From positions 3,286,001 through 3,350,000 of the forward strand of contig NZ_OZ242364.1 in the NCBI RefSeq assembly GCF_965208925.1: a stretch of 64,000 nt of DNA, given 5' to 3'. This DNA comes from Poriferisodalis sp965208925 (GTDB lineage: Bacteria > Actinomycetota > Acidimicrobiia > Acidimicrobiales > Poriferisodalaceae). Shown here piece by piece: positions 63,638 to 64,000 of this stretch. Numbering within the stretch: the first letter of the stretch is position 1; every line of letters begins with the position of its first letter. Made by a program: the position numbers and the translations under genes. The notes under the pieces are model-generated. The model did not search any database and was not told the DNA's origin. It worked only from the letters and a program-made list of their open reading frames with translations.

Positions 63638-64000
63638 CTACGACGCCAGCGGACCGGTGCCGGTGAACAGCCGCCGCACGACAGCCACCTCCAAGCCGAG
63701 GTCGAGGTACAGCGTGACGGCGGGGGTGTTGTCGGCGTCGACGTAGAGCATCGCTCTCCTCAGGCCTGCATCGGCGAGATGCTCGTAGCCGGCCAGCGTC
63801 AGCGCCCGGCCGAGACCGCGGCCGTGGTAACGCGGATCCACCGCGATGACGTACACCTCTCCGACCGGCGGGTCTTCGCCGGCGTGCACCTTGGTCCAGC
63901 AGTAGGCGGCGATATGGCCGTCGATGTCGTACACACGAAAGCCCTCGGCGTCGAACCACGGCTCGGCTTGACGCTCGGCAACCTGGTCCAGCGTCCAGCC
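63638..64000 (-). CDS. mshD: Mycothiol synthase, C-terminal acetyltransferase domain (cut by right edge)
   Basis: Last step of mycothiol synthesis: acetylates Cys-GlcN-Ins. The visible 120 residues are the second GNAT domain: EPWFDAEGFRVYDIDG, YCWTKVH, GEVYVIAVDPRYHGRGLGRALT (the acetyl-CoA loop RGLGRA) and LYVDADNTPAVTLYLDLG. These match MshD closely from memory. The N-terminal domain and start lie beyond the right edge. With mscR at the left end it shows that the organism makes and uses mycothiol. Confidence 0.9.
   Translation of the reverse strand, partial: GWTLDQVAERQAEPWFDAEGFRVYDIDGHIAAYCWTKVHAGEDPPVGEVYVIAVDPRYHGRGLGRALTLAGYEHLADAGLRRAMLYVDADNTPAVTLYLDLGLEVAVVRRLFTGTGPLAS

Overview
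The window is high-GC bacterial DNA (about two thirds G+C by eye) and reads as the chromosome of an actinobacterium, most likely of the class Acidimicrobiia; no species can be named from sequence alone. The evidence is: a mycothiol-dependent formaldehyde dehydrogenase (mscR) and the C-terminal half of mycothiol synthase (mshD); a DUF4193-type acidic zinc-ribbon protein; an ANTAR response regulator of the PdtaR type beside polA, rpsA, coaE, uvrB and uvrA, as in mycobacteria; an F420/FMN-type split-barrel protein; and cell-wall-binding-repeat proteins joined to TolB-like propellers. Genes are tightly packed, often with ATGA/GTGA overlaps. No gap between genes exceeds about 220 bases, and I saw no insertion sequence, prophage or CRISPR array.

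Layout. 1-11060: DNA repair and housekeeping (uvrA N-terminal part, mscR, uvrB, DUF4193 protein, coaE, rpsA, polA, pdtaR-like regulator), then tRNA-Leu(CAA). 11454-15956: fatty acid synthase operon fabD-fabH-fabG-acpP-fabF, with an unusual biotinyl-like domain fused to FabD. 15971-24817: serine beta-lactamase-like hydrolase, CapA-like lipoprotein, two-domain CaiB/BaiF CoA transferase, PPOX protein, MmcQ/YjbR protein, enoyl-CoA hydratase, a split MaoC pair and a PaaA-like diiron protein. 24835-35958: branched-chain-type ABC transporter (livK, livF, livH and a livM-livG fusion), two glutamine-synthetase-like ligases, two cytochromes P450 and a class I glutamine amidotransferase. Together these look like an uptake and gamma-glutamylation/oxidation route for an amine. 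35980-38661: small accessory islet with a DUF2442/DUF4160 pair, a protein of about 31 decapeptide repeats and an EVE-like protein. 38804-41107: HSL-type hydrolase, SDR, fabZ. 41144-48773 (all minus strand): groES-like, fused trpE-trpG, ygfZ, a monooxygenase-like protein, trpF, trpB, trpA, a HIT-like protein and a cytochrome c lipoprotein. 48799-51145: alpha/beta hydrolase and acyl-CoA synthetase. 51170-56476: histidine operon hisD-hisC-hisB-hisH-hisA-hisF. 56543-60656: two tandem paralogous surface proteins. 60693-64000: small protein, CitE-like lyase, nth, rlmN, mshD (cut by the right edge).

How the genes work together. The trp and his blocks supply most of two amino-acid pathways; trpC, trpD, hisG, hisE and hisI are not in the window. 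The fab block plus the distant fabZ supplies most of FASII; no enoyl-ACP reductase is present. The minus-strand CoA genes at 18.5-24.8 kb suggest acyl-CoA catabolism. A recurring TANNNT box 6-8 bases before the start codon of at least eleven genes suggests that leaderless transcription is common here. The most unusual items are the decapeptide-repeat protein, the gamma-glutamylation/P450 cluster, the FabD fusion and a palindrome carrying two back-to-back -10 boxes between groES-like and a hydrolase gene.
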